Part shown: in pieces, positions 34,671 to 43,790 of the stretch
Position numbering within the stretch: the stretch's first letter is position 1
Layout: every line of letters begins with the position of its first letter
NCBI GenBank assembly: GCA_964019695.1
Contig: OZ026525.1
Coordinates: 67,935,753-67,999,752 of the forward strand
DNA length: 64,000 nt
Source of the DNA: Loripinus fragilis
Taxonomy: Eukaryota; Mollusca; Bivalvia; Lucinida; Lucinidae
Direction: 5' to 3'
The notes under the pieces: generated by a model
What the model was told of the DNA's origin: nothing
The model's database searches: none
Seen by the model: only the letters and a program-made list of their open reading frames with translations
Program-made: the position numbers and the translations under genes

Positions 34671-35165
34671 TGGCGGCCATCTTGGACACCATCTTTAATA
34701 TTTCAACCTTGTGAATCAAACCTGTGAACGCTTCATTTTAATCGTTTGTATTTTCAGACATCTAAACATCGATAAAAGTCAAAATTGAAATGTTTTATAT
34801 CGCGTTTTTTTAGTCAGATAGGTCTTAGGAACCTAACTGACGGCCATCTTCGACGCCATCTTTAAACTTCAAACTTCTGAATCAAAACCATGTTCTTATT
34901 TGATGGTTTGTATCATTTAGCCTCTAAACATCCATAAAAAGTCAACATTAAAGTGTTTTTGATCGAGTATGTCAGTCATATAGGTCTTAGAAGCCCAACT
35001 GACGGCCTCTTGTTCCATTTTAATTGGTTGTAACATTTAGTCTCTGAAACATCCATGAAAAGTCAAAAATAAAATCCTTTTGATCGAGTCTGTTGGTCAT
35101 ATAGGTCTTAGAAGCCTAACTGACGGCCATCTTGGGCGCCATCTTGAATATTTCAAAACGCTAAA
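34670..35165 (+). repeat. minisatellite, units of ~123-178 bp with GGCCATCTTGG
   Basis: GACGGCCATCTT-type blocks start near 34675, 34853, 35003 (shortened) and 35126. Each is followed by a TTTCAAA block, an ATCNATAAAAAGTCAA block and CATATAGGTCTTAGAAGCC. Unit lengths vary through internal deletions. Non-coding. Confidence 0.75.
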
Positions 35166-35533
35166 TGATGCCAGAGTAGCATTAGTTGGATTCATCAAGT
35201 ACAATGCCTCAACAACAAGAATCAACAAAGAAAAAAACTTTAAAATTAAGTTCAAGGTCATTCTGGATTTCTACCGGACTATATAATAACCTCTTACACC
35301 GGGCTCTTGTCCTATTAAAGATACACAATGTGGTTTTATTGCTTCACGCATAATTGCATAGTAGAAATTCAGGGCCATGTCCTCAAATGACCAAGCTGGT
35401 GGTTTTGTCTGATTACACAGTGTGGAAATTTAAAAAATCTATTTATAGCGTAACTATAGATCATTTACAGAAATTGGGTCAGTGAGTCCTCCGACAAAAA
35501 CAATGTGCAGCGTGATGGCAGAGGTCGATCGTT

Positions 35534-35622
35534 ATGGAAAAGCACGGACGGAAAAGATTTAGGATTTTGTTCTTTTTGGTGAAACCAGATTCACACGAAA
35601 AGAAGAAAGGATATCTGCGCAG
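35534..35622 (+). CDS. candidate first coding exon (speculative)
   Basis: An ATG at 35534 (GTTATGG context, with G at +4) opens a frame of 29 codons plus 2 nt to GCGCAG|GTAATG, a strong splice-donor match. The encoded stretch is basic (MEKHGRKRFRILFFLV start) and has no recognisable domain. It sits where repeats stop and CpG content rises, which is why I noticed it, but a donor-like site at the end of a short frame is a weak signal. Confidence 0.2.
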
Positions 35623-36897
35623 GTAATGTTTTGTTCGATTTCCATGCTTTCATTTTGCTCTGTTTATTTATTGATCTCCGCATGTTTACGTTTTCCTCAA
35701 AGTAGAGTGCAGTTCGACTGTTTCAAAATGTCGATTGATAGTATGTGCAGTCTGATTTGAATCATCGGGTGTACGACTATGGCATTGCTCTGGACACGGA
35801 CCAACTTGGTCCGAGCTCTAGAATTTGGCAGAAATAATCCACAAAGGATGAATCGAATTTGAAACCCTGTCTTTCGGCGTTTGACTTTGAAACAATATTG
35901 AAGCTTACAACCGGACTGCGCGGGTTCGTAGACTTGTCTGCGCTTTAGTTGTTCCGCATGAAATATTTTTTTAATTCAGGTTTTCTCGAGACGAGATTCA
36001 CTTGTGAATCCCCGTATTTTTTACCAAGTCCACTGACACTTGAGTCGCAATTTTAATGTATTTTGAGCAGCTGATGGTGCTTCCAACTTATATAAATTGA
36101 GGTTTAGGACTCAGGTGCCAGTGACCAAGTCCGGTGGTTCTTCCATCTAGACTGACACAAAATTGCTTTTGTGACACCTTAATTCACTGCACCGCTGTGC
36201 TAGCGCCTGTGTTGATGGGGTGCTGCACCTTCCATTATTAATTCTCGTGAACAGTTTCAACGACACCCAGACCGCTGTTTTTCATCTCTATTTCTGAAGG
36301 ATCGATTTTTCCAGCTTAAATTATACATGAAACTACTCTTGTAGGTGGCTAATTAGTCTTATGTTCCACTAGGTGTAAGATTACGCCTCTGTATGTCATT
36401 TTTTTGTTTTTTAACATAACCTGACCCAAGTCATTTAAGCTCAGTCTCCCACTTATCCTCCGGCCCCATACACCCGGCCATGTGATACACATATCATGAG
36501 TACCATGCGCTCATACACCTCACGCCATACACATAAGTAGGGCATGGACATACCCATTTTCACAGGCACTAAAATATTTTTCATCCATCTGCGCTCGAAC
36601 AATCGCATGTATTGTAAATTGCTCTCATTCCATGGCCATGCATCACATTATGCATGTATACATATGACATAATATGTGGAAAGTAGACTAGGCTAATCGC
36701 ATGTTCTTTATCAAGAATCAATCCGCGGACGTCACGCCACTGTTGCGCGATGAGTCACACAGCCGCTGCCTGGTAGAATCTCCGCACATTTACTGCATAT
36801 GCATTACATGTGCATGCAGCAGCAGTCAGTGGTATTTTCACATATATCTGTAAATGAGCCTATGCATGAGATTTCCAACAATTTGACATTTTGACAA
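35623..36897. other. repeat-poor stretch, no gene recognised
   Basis: More balanced composition than most of the window, with scattered CpGs. No exon with both splice signals was found. Confidence 0.4.
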
Positions 36898-37085
36898 ATG
36901 TAGACTCGGACGAGCCCCTGCAGCCTTTTTTAAGCTTAGAAACTCCAAATGGTGTTCAGTCAGTATTGAATACTCAAGCGACTAGAAAAGGCTCTGATCA
37001 GACTGCGCGTATGCGCAGGCTGATCTTAGGCTTTGCTGGTCGCACATAGCCTACCACATTGTAAGAAATCTCATGCACTGGCTCA
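36898..37085 (+). repeat. dispersed ~190-bp repeat, first copy
   Basis: ATGTAGACTCGGACGAGCCC, then GAAACTCCAAATGGTGTTC and GCGCAGGCTGATCTTAGGC, matches 48380-48590 in order and orientation at roughly 75-80 percent by eye. Confidence 0.7.
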
Positions 37086-37302
37086 ATTTAATTCGCGCTT
37101 TAGTTACCCATGCAGTGGGACCGTTTATGTTTGGGTTTGTGCACACATCGTCTTCTTGAGTACGTGGTGTGAGCAGAGAAGCCCGACCAGGATGCACAGG
37201 CTCGTATGATCATTATGCCAAATTAAATAAGGAGCAGAATCTAAGGTGTCTCGATTTTGAACTATTTTCTAGAATTGCTCAGTCGTTGGTGCGCGCTAGC
37301 GG

Positions 37303-37580
37303 CATGTGCGGGTCCAGAGGGGGATAGGGGGTCCGGACCCCCCCCCCCCCCCCCCGGAAAATCATAAGTTATAGGGGGCTCCTATAGAAATTAGCATTTG
37401 GACCCCCTGGAAAAAATTGGACCCACCCTGGAAAATGTTAGACCCCCTCTGGATCCTTGGAAAAGTATAGTTTTCTCTGTAATTAAACCATTGGACCCCC
37501 TCTGTATGCCCAGACTGTTTTCTGGTCGTCGGGCCTGGTCCCCCCCCCACCCCTGAAACAAATTCCGGGATCCGCGCATG
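37303..37580. mobile_element. GCGGATCCAGAGGGGG-family element, copy 1
   Basis: Inverted ends are CATGTGCGGGTCCAGAGGGG and GGGATCCGCGCATG. It contains GGGTCCGGACCC followed by an 18-base C run and repeated GGACCCCCTGGAAAA blocks. Two further copies are at 50164 and 58994. Short minus-strand open frames through it are not genes. Confidence 0.8.
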
Positions 37581-38571
37581 AGCGAATTCAAAAGCTTGTG
37601 TACAGATTTTGGCTCGGGACGGGGACCAAAAATTAGTGTTCTTGCACACTTGACTTTTGTAAACCGGTCACTAAACACATTTGGTTAGATTCTGTCCAGC
37701 AGTTTAGGAGATAACGTTAGCATATTAAACGGACGGAATCTACATGTATCCCTGATGCCGCTTTTTGCCATTTGACCACAACAGGCTGCTGGACTGATGG
37801 CCAGCAAACCCTCGTCCATTCACATACCAGTGGTTAGAGAATGTTGACACGCACATGTATGCAACATGTGATCAAAATATAGCCTACCATGTGGTTCAAG
37901 AGTTCTGAACATTTAAATGAACGGATGGACGGACTAACATAGTGATTATAGTGCAGCCTGAACGTCCTGGATATTACAATTACGTCCTGGATATTACAAT
38001 AAAACAATTTCGGGGTTGATTAAACAAAAAAACAAACATTTTGTGTTGGTGTACCAACCATAATAAAATAATCAGTCATCTAAACTTTGAGGAAATATTT
38101 ATTTAGATAATTGATATCAAGAGATACTTTTTATGTAAAATTGTGATTATTTTCTTATCCATCACTCAATCCAAACATATGCTTAAGGTGCTCATATAAT
38201 ATAGGAACCGTCACATTGATGGCACACTGCGGCCACAACATATGTTTTGGTCGAGAAATTTGAGAATCAATTTATATACGTTGGTCTAAGTATGGACTCG
38301 AAAAGAATCCATATGATTACATTATTTGAATAAATTCTTGCCCAAAATTTAAAATGACATTTATGAATAGCAGAATAAAGAAGAGCATTTTTGTATGAAA
38401 AAGCATGATCTGTTTGCATGTTACAAGCAAAGGCGCAGACCAGCCTGTGCATTTGCCCATTCGCTTCCTGAAAAATAAAAAATAAACACACTCACTTACT
38501 AGCAACATGCACATTTTCAATATTCTAGATAGTCTGGTTCCCTCCCCTTGATCTAGTAAGGGGCATGACTC
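37581..38571. other. no gene recognised; one MITE fragment at 38120-38200
   Basis: TTGTGATTATTTTCTTATCC near 38140 is a fragment of the family seen complete at 38950 and 50955. The direct repeat ACGTCCTGGATATTACAAT occurs twice in a row at 37963-38001. Confidence 0.45.
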
Positions 38572-38612
38572 GGGGGGAGGGGGGGGGGAGGGCGGGGGGG
38601 GGGGGGGGGGGG
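38572..38612 (+). repeat. 41-base G-rich tract
   Basis: Almost pure G with two A and one C. Several G runs of four or more could form stacked G-quadruplexes. The exact length is doubtful in any assembly. Confidence 0.9.
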
Positions 38613-38768
38613 TTCAAAATTTCGAGCTTTCACCCATGCGTACATAATGTGTTTGTTTGAGCAGCGAAGACACTGATGAGAATAGCAGGCTCGTCTGAGC
38701 CTTGGCTGGGCGCATAAACGATTTAAATAAAAAAAAATATATCTCAAATCTTCACTGGTTTAATTAAG

Positions 38769-39192
38769 CTATAACTCTTTGCATGCTAGGCAAGTGTTTT
38801 TTTTTCATGCTATAGTTGTCGTCTGCTGACTTTTTGTTCAAAACCATTTTTTTTTTCAAAAAAATCTTTTTAGGAACACTAACAGAGTGTCAAACGATTT
38901 TGATCCAGATCAGGACCGACGTTCTTCAAGCTAATTGCAACAGTTATCTATAGGGCCTGTTAAGCAAAATTTTGCGTAGTAAAATTGCGATTATTTTCTT
39001 ATCCATCAATTTAAACATGTGTTCTGTGTGCTCAAAAGAACAGTCTCAGTGAGACGGTTCTTTTGAGTACCCATCACATATGTTTTGAATGCGAAATAAG
39101 AAAAATAATTTTCCGTTACGCGCCCGTATCTGGGGGCCTGTTTATATCAGCAGACGACAAAAGTCGCCACTTGCAAGTAAAGAGTTTATTAT
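38769..39192. mobile_element. MITE with TAACTCTTTGCATGC ends, carrying a nested MITE
   Basis: Begins TATAACTCTTTGCATGCTAG and ends CACTTGCAAGTAAAGAGTTTA, inverted ends of one family. GTCGTCTGCTGA near the left end faces TCAGCAGACGAC near 39152. The 190 bp at 38950-39142 are a second palindromic family inserted in it. Confidence 0.75.
38950..39142. mobile_element. palindromic MITE nested in 38769-39192
   Basis: GGGCCTGTTAAG at the left faces GTATCTGGGGGCC at the right. The core CTCAAAAGAACAGTCTC faces GAGACGGTTCTTTTGAG, and ATTATTTTCTTAT faces ATAAGAAAAATAAT. The same family is complete at 50955-51148. Confidence 0.8.
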
Positions 39193-39264
39193 TCAGTAGA
39201 GGTCGTTGACTCGTCTTCTCTGACAATCATAACAATACATGTCAATGGAATACCTTATTAAACT

Positions 39265-39475
39265 CTTTGCTTGCTGGGTAATTCATAATACTTCTGTCTT
39301 CTGCCTGTGTGTTTTTCAAAAGTATTTGTTTTCAAAGATCCTTACGGGAATACCATCATAATGTCAAACAGTTTGGATCCAGGGTCACGACTTTTTGTCG
39401 AGCTTGTATCCAGGTCGAAACTGTTTTCAAAGCGTGTGAACGTCAGTGGCATGCAAAGAGGTGGCTAAAATTTGT
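39265..39475. mobile_element. MITE, TAACTCTTTGCATGC family
   Basis: AAACTCTTTGCTTGCTGGG at the left and GGCATGCAAAGAG at the right, with ATGTCAAACAGTTTGGATCC facing TCCAGGTCGAAACTGTTTTC inside. Same family as 1890-2120, 6360-6580 and 49930-50150. Confidence 0.7.
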
Positions 39476-39580
39476 GTAAAACGGCCACTCTCAAAAAGAC
39501 CAAAAATTGGTTTTCAAGACCAATTATCGCTTAATGCAGGTCAAAAGTATTGCAGAGCAATCTGCAATTCTTTCGACCTT

Positions 39581-40098
39581 CTTTAAAGGGGACGGCAACC
39601 CTGATTATTACTATGTTTTATATGAAAGATCTTAATAAACCATGAATTTTGATACCAGTTTCATCTATATCGGTTGACAGACAAAAGTTGTATGCGTTTG
39701 AATATTTGCAAATGGACTGTAATGGAAGCGGCCATATTGTAGGCTTAGTGACGTCATACAGCCTTATTAAATATGCGTAATCAAAATAAAAGACACACCA
39801 ATGAATTACTTGCAATTATCTTTAATAAAACATTTTCCTTTTGTATAAAGCTGCATATCTGCTGAAACACAGATGCTGTGAAAGAATTAATTACTAAAAA
39901 ATTAGGCAGTTGAAAAAATTCTGAAAACTAATTAAATATTCAAAATGGCGGCTAAATGTTGGCCATATTGAATTCTTTAAATGCCCATAACTTCCCCATT
40001 TTTCAATTGATTTTGATTATACTTGTAATAAAATTCATGGTTCATAGAGCTCGTTTTGATAAAACATACTTATCATTAGGGTTGCTGTCCCCTTTAAG
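39581..40098. mobile_element. 518-bp MITE with TTAAAGGGGACGGCAACCCT ends
   Basis: The left end CTTTAAAGGGGACGGCAACC (39581) is mirrored by GGTTGCTGTCCCCTTTAAG (40080-40098), one mismatch by eye. The complementarity continues weakly inward (CCATGAATTTTGAT with AAAATTCATGG). No coding content. Its right end abuts the promoter-like block. Confidence 0.8.
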
Positions 40099-40458
40099 CT
40101 ACCATTTGTTATTAAGATCTTTGTTTTGTCTATTTTTGAGTGGTATTGAAAAGGGTTTAATAGGATACACTGTCCCTACATTAAAGCGATTTTATGGGGC
40201 TTCTTCCATTCTCGCGAGACCTGACGATACCTCATCTAGATCTCTCGCATTTCGCCCTTTGCATCATGGGTAACTAGCGATATTTGGCTAGTCCCGTTCA
40301 ATTCTCGCACTGCTGTAGTGACAGAATTTATTGTTAAAAATAGCAAAAACAATTTTTTTTCACAGTTTATCATTTCTCTTTTGGCTAATATTTTCTGGAT
40401 GTAAAGCCTCGAGTCATGCAAGCAGTGATCGCATAATATATTTTTAATAAAAATGGCG
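40099..40458 (+). promoter_or_regulatory. candidate host promoter and 5' UTR with TCTCGCGAGA
   Basis: The 10-bp palindrome TCTCGCGAGA at 40210-40219 is a known core-promoter motif of broadly expressed animal genes (best described in vertebrates). It is followed by CGCATTTCGCCC, CATCATGGGTAAC and TCTCGCACTGC, giving a locally CpG-rich, repeat-free block between a MITE and the LINE. It ends in TAATAAAAATGGCG (40445-40458), which carries an ATG in good context (AAAATGG) and is repeated exactly after the LINE. Promoter function is inferred from sequence only. Confidence 0.4.
40445..40458 (+). repeat. 14-bp target-site duplication of the LINE, left copy
   Basis: TAATAAAAATGGCG, identical to 47881-47894. 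The bases immediately outside differ (T versus C before; A versus G after), so the repeat is exactly 14 bp. Confidence 0.75.
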
Positions 40459-40460
40459 AA

Positions 40461-41048
40461 AAGCAAGTGACTGAGCTGGTAAATTCTATCGTTACTGGGG
40501 TATTAGAAGGCCTGAATGTCAAAGTTGTAGCCCTCGAAAAAGAAAACGTGGATTTAAAGAAGCGAGTCAAACATTTGGAAGACTCAGCTGATCAGGCAGA
40601 ACAGTACAGCCGTCGCAACTGTCTCCGCATATCAGGATTACCAGAGGACGATCCTGCTAGTGAAAACACCGACGACATAGTCCTAAAGTTAGCAGAAGCC
40701 ATTCATGTCGACTTAAGTCTCAACGACATAGACAGATCCCACAGATTAGGCAAGCCAGATTCTCAGCACAATGTCAACCAAAAGCCAAGGGACATTGTCG
40801 TCAAGTTCGCGACGTACAGATCACGTGCCAAGTTCTACAAGGCCAGAGTTCTCACCAAAGATCGAGGATATAAGGGAGTGTATATAAATGAACATTTAAC
40901 GCGAAGGCGTAATAACTTATTCTACCAAGCCCGCCGCCTATTGAAATCTAAGCATCTCCAAAGTGCCTGGTCGTTTGATGGCGCGTTGTTTGTTAAACAC
41001 TTTGATGACTCGATCCACAGAATCAACTCTGAATCCGACCTACCATAA
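40461..41048 (+). CDS. LINE ORF1 protein, coiled coil plus RNA-binding-like domain
   Basis: About 193 residues from TELVNS onward. Residues near 15-45 form a heptad-rich coiled coil (VVALEKENVDLKKRVKHLED), followed by QYSRRNCLRISGLPE, a signature of L1-type ORF1 proteins at the start of the RRM-like domain, then DIDRSHRLG and a basic region with RDIVVKFATYRSRAKFY. Family role: the protein coats the element's RNA as a trimer and acts as a nucleic-acid chaperone in retrotransposition. There is no in-frame ATG near the start. The ATG at 40453 lies in the target duplication and another frame, and reads only MAKSK before a stop. The copy is therefore 5'-truncated or shifted at its start. Stop codon TAA at 41046. 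Confidence 0.8.
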   Translation, partial: KQVTELVNSIVTGVLEGLNVKVVALEKENVDLKKRVKHLEDSADQAEQYSRRNCLRISGLPEDDPASENTDDIVLKLAEAIHVDLSLNDIDRSHRLGKPDSQHNVNQKPRDIVVKFATYRSRAKFYKARVLTKDRGYKGVYINEHLTRRRNNLFYQARRLLKSKHLQSAWSFDGALFVKHFDDSIHRINSESDLP

Positions 41049-41175
41049 ATAGTTGACTTATTCCAGCGCGCTCAGACTAACGGTCCTTGTTTTTTTCAAA
41101 CAGTATAAAAACTGCCTTGCCAATATCCCCGGCGTCCAAAGTTAACACATGACTGAACTCAAATCTATCGGCTAC

Positions 41176-41402
41176 TTAACCCCTAAGACGACAATCACAA
41201 CTCTCGTCTGCTGAAATGTTTAAGAGGCCTCTATGTCAATCAGTGTCGATCCGGATCGGGCTGCTCCTATAGGAGCAGTCTGATCTGGGTCCACGCTGTT
41301 TGCTTCTATACTTAAATTCGCCAACAAAGTGAGGCAACTATTTAAAGCAGACGTTTTCAGCAGTCAACAATTTCAGGTGTATTTTTGCGCTTTGGGGGTT
41401 AT
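41176..41402. mobile_element. palindromic MITE (TTAACCCCTAAG ends) inside the LINE
   Basis: Ends TTAACCCCTAAGACGACAAT and GCGCTTTGGGGGTTA. The core GCTCCTATAGGAGC is a perfect palindrome flanked by ATCGGGCT and AGTCTGAT. Same family as 28432 and 29508. It lies 128 bp after the ORF1 stop, so it probably inserted after or travelled with the LINE. Confidence 0.85.
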
Positions 41403-41639
41403 TAAATAATAAATTAATCAAGCCGTTAGGTTCGATTTTCTTGCTCAATGCAAGTTGTGTTTTCTTGACAAGGACTCAGTAGTATTTGTCCAAATGGTAT
41501 CTCAGTGTTAGCGCATGTGTTTAGAACTGATTTGACATTCATTCTTATTTTGATGGGTTAAGTTTTTGCACATAATCTTAACCATTTTCCCACCAGTCGC
41601 GACAATTGTCATCTGCTCTATGATCTGTTTATGGTCTTC

Positions 41640-43110
41640 TAGTGTTCTTTGATAGCCGTTATAGCGAATAGTATGGACCCAGATCAGACTGCTCTTTAGG
41701 TGCGATGTCTGACCCGGGCTCATAATGTTCGCCTTAGTGCGGTTGAGTAGTACCAGTACCAGCCTACATTGCCAGAAAAATGCAATGATAATTTCACACA
41801 GTGACGCTTAAAAAAGGGGACGGTGAATCAACGCTAATCCAGACGCTGAATTGACGTTAATCCATCGTTATCACTATAAGCTATATTCTAGGTTGTTTGC
41901 GGACTGCTTGGCATTTTAGTATCTCCCAATTTCATGTACAATTTTAACATAGTAAGGATCCAGATCAGACTGCTCTTTAGGAGCGCTATCTGACCCGGGC
42001 TCATAATGCTCGCCTTAGTGCAGTTGAGGAGTGCCAGCCTACATTGTCAGAAAAATGCAATAATAATTTCACACAGTGACGCATAAACAATGGGAACGGT
42101 GAATCAACGCTAATCCAGAGTATTGACGCTGAATCGACGTTAATTCATCGTTATCCCGATAAGCTTCATTTTAGGTTGTTTGCGGACTGCTGGGTAATTT
42201 AGTATCATCCAATTTCATGTACAATTTTCACACATACTTGTTGCTATAACGTATGCTAGACTGAAGATTGAAAGATGCTCATCCAATCAGGATTGACCCT
42301 ACTGGGGTATCATAGGAGTTGGGACCTCTTCATGGTCTTCATCTTTGCCGAGCTTTATACAAATATATGACCCATTCAAAATAGTTATAGTGTTTTCAAT
42401 GTCCAGTAGGGCAGAATTATACTGACAAGTCTTGCCCGATGGCCCTGGTATAGGTATTGAACTATCTGACCTGCTATATGTATGCATTCCGACATAGCTT
42501 ATCAATATAATCTACGCTGAGGGTCAAGCTGTGAGATGGCCAATCTTTGCCTCGAATTTTTGCTTAGGGTCTTATAGTGTTCTTTGATAGCCGTTAGAGG
42601 GAATAGTAAGGATCCGGATCAGACTGCTCTTTAGGAGCGCTGTCTGACCCGGGCTCATAATGCTCGCCTTAGTGCAGTTGAGGAGTGCCAGCCTACATTG
42701 TCAGAAAAATGCAATGATAATTTCACACAGTGACGCATAAACAATGGGAACGGTGAATCAACGCTAATCCAGAGTATTGACGCTGAATCGACGTTGATTC
42801 ATCGTTATCCCGATTAAGCTTCATTTTAGGTTGTTTGCGGACTGTTAGGTATTTTAGTATCATCCAATTTCATGTACAATTTTCACACAGACTTGTTGCT
42901 ATAACGTATACTAGACTGAAGATTGAAAGCTGCTTATTCAACCAGGATTGACCCTACTGGGGTATCACAGGAGTTGGGACCTCTTCATGGTCTTCATCTT
43001 TGCCGAGCTTTATACAAATATATGACCCACTAAAATAGTTATAACATAACTTATCAATATGATCTACGCTGAGGGCCAAGCTGTGAGACGGCCAGCCTTT
43101 GCCTCGGATT
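41640..43110 (+). repeat. tandem array, three units (full unit ~650 bp) between ORF1 and ORF2
   Basis: Units start with GGACCCAGATCAGACTGCTC at 41677, GGATCCAGATCAGACTGCTC at 41957 and GGATCCGGATCAGACTGCTC at 42609. The second and third units are near-identical over more than 450 bp, including GAGCGCTNTCTGACCCGGGC, AACGCTAATCCAGAGTATTG and TTCATGGTCTTCATCTTTGC. The first unit stops after CATGTACAATTTTAACA and lacks the second half. The start motif is shared with the palindromic MITE core, so the array may have grown from that sequence. Confidence 0.85.
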
Positions 43111-43790
43111 CTTGTTTTCTGTATTGTTGTTACTCTTAATACAAAGCCTACGCATCCTAACTTGGATCACATAGTCAACATGAGCTGGAATGGCAATTTC
43201 GATTCAATAGCTTTGCTATCGGACTGAATCGGTTGTGGATTTATATACGTTTAATTATATATATAACAACGTATCTTGTCTTGTTTCCATGCATAGGTAA
43301 GCATGCACTCATAGACATCAAAATAAAACTTACACGTAACTATAAGCATATACAAAGGATACAAAGGATGAATTCAAAATTCATGCATATGGAGCGATGC
43401 ATGCCAGATGTACATTTTACAATTAATCAAATCGGAATATAACGGATGGAATTCTCCGTGTATGTTTGCATGCGTATCTATGGAAGGGACATATTTTTTT
43501 GTATATACTGATTAGTTTGATAATTATAATATCTCTGATCTTTCTCTAGCAACACTAAATTTGAACTTAACTAGACAACATTAGTTGCGAAAAACGACTT
43601 ATTTCTCTTCATTTATTCTCACCATTATTGTGTTCATATTGCTTATCTTCTTTTCTTTCTTACTTTCTTCGTACCCTTGGGAGAGGGACAACTTACATCT
43701 ATTGAGGCGTCATTATGTGGACAAAGTCGACTATTTATTAGTTCGTATGGCAGCACTTACTCTGTTCCTGATGTTTCTCTCAACAATAAC
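43111..43790 (+). other. LINE sequence upstream of ORF2
   Basis: Frame of ORF2 is open from 43575 but has no ATG until 43791. Upstream sequence has IR TTCGATTCAATAGC facing GCTATCGGACTGAATCGG at 43198-43231. No other feature seen. Confidence 0.5.

Noticed and set aside
37362..37678. Two overlapping 95-codon minus-strand frames
   Set aside because: Both run through a GCGGATCCAGAGGGGG-family MITE and its C-run; they are by-products of that repeat.
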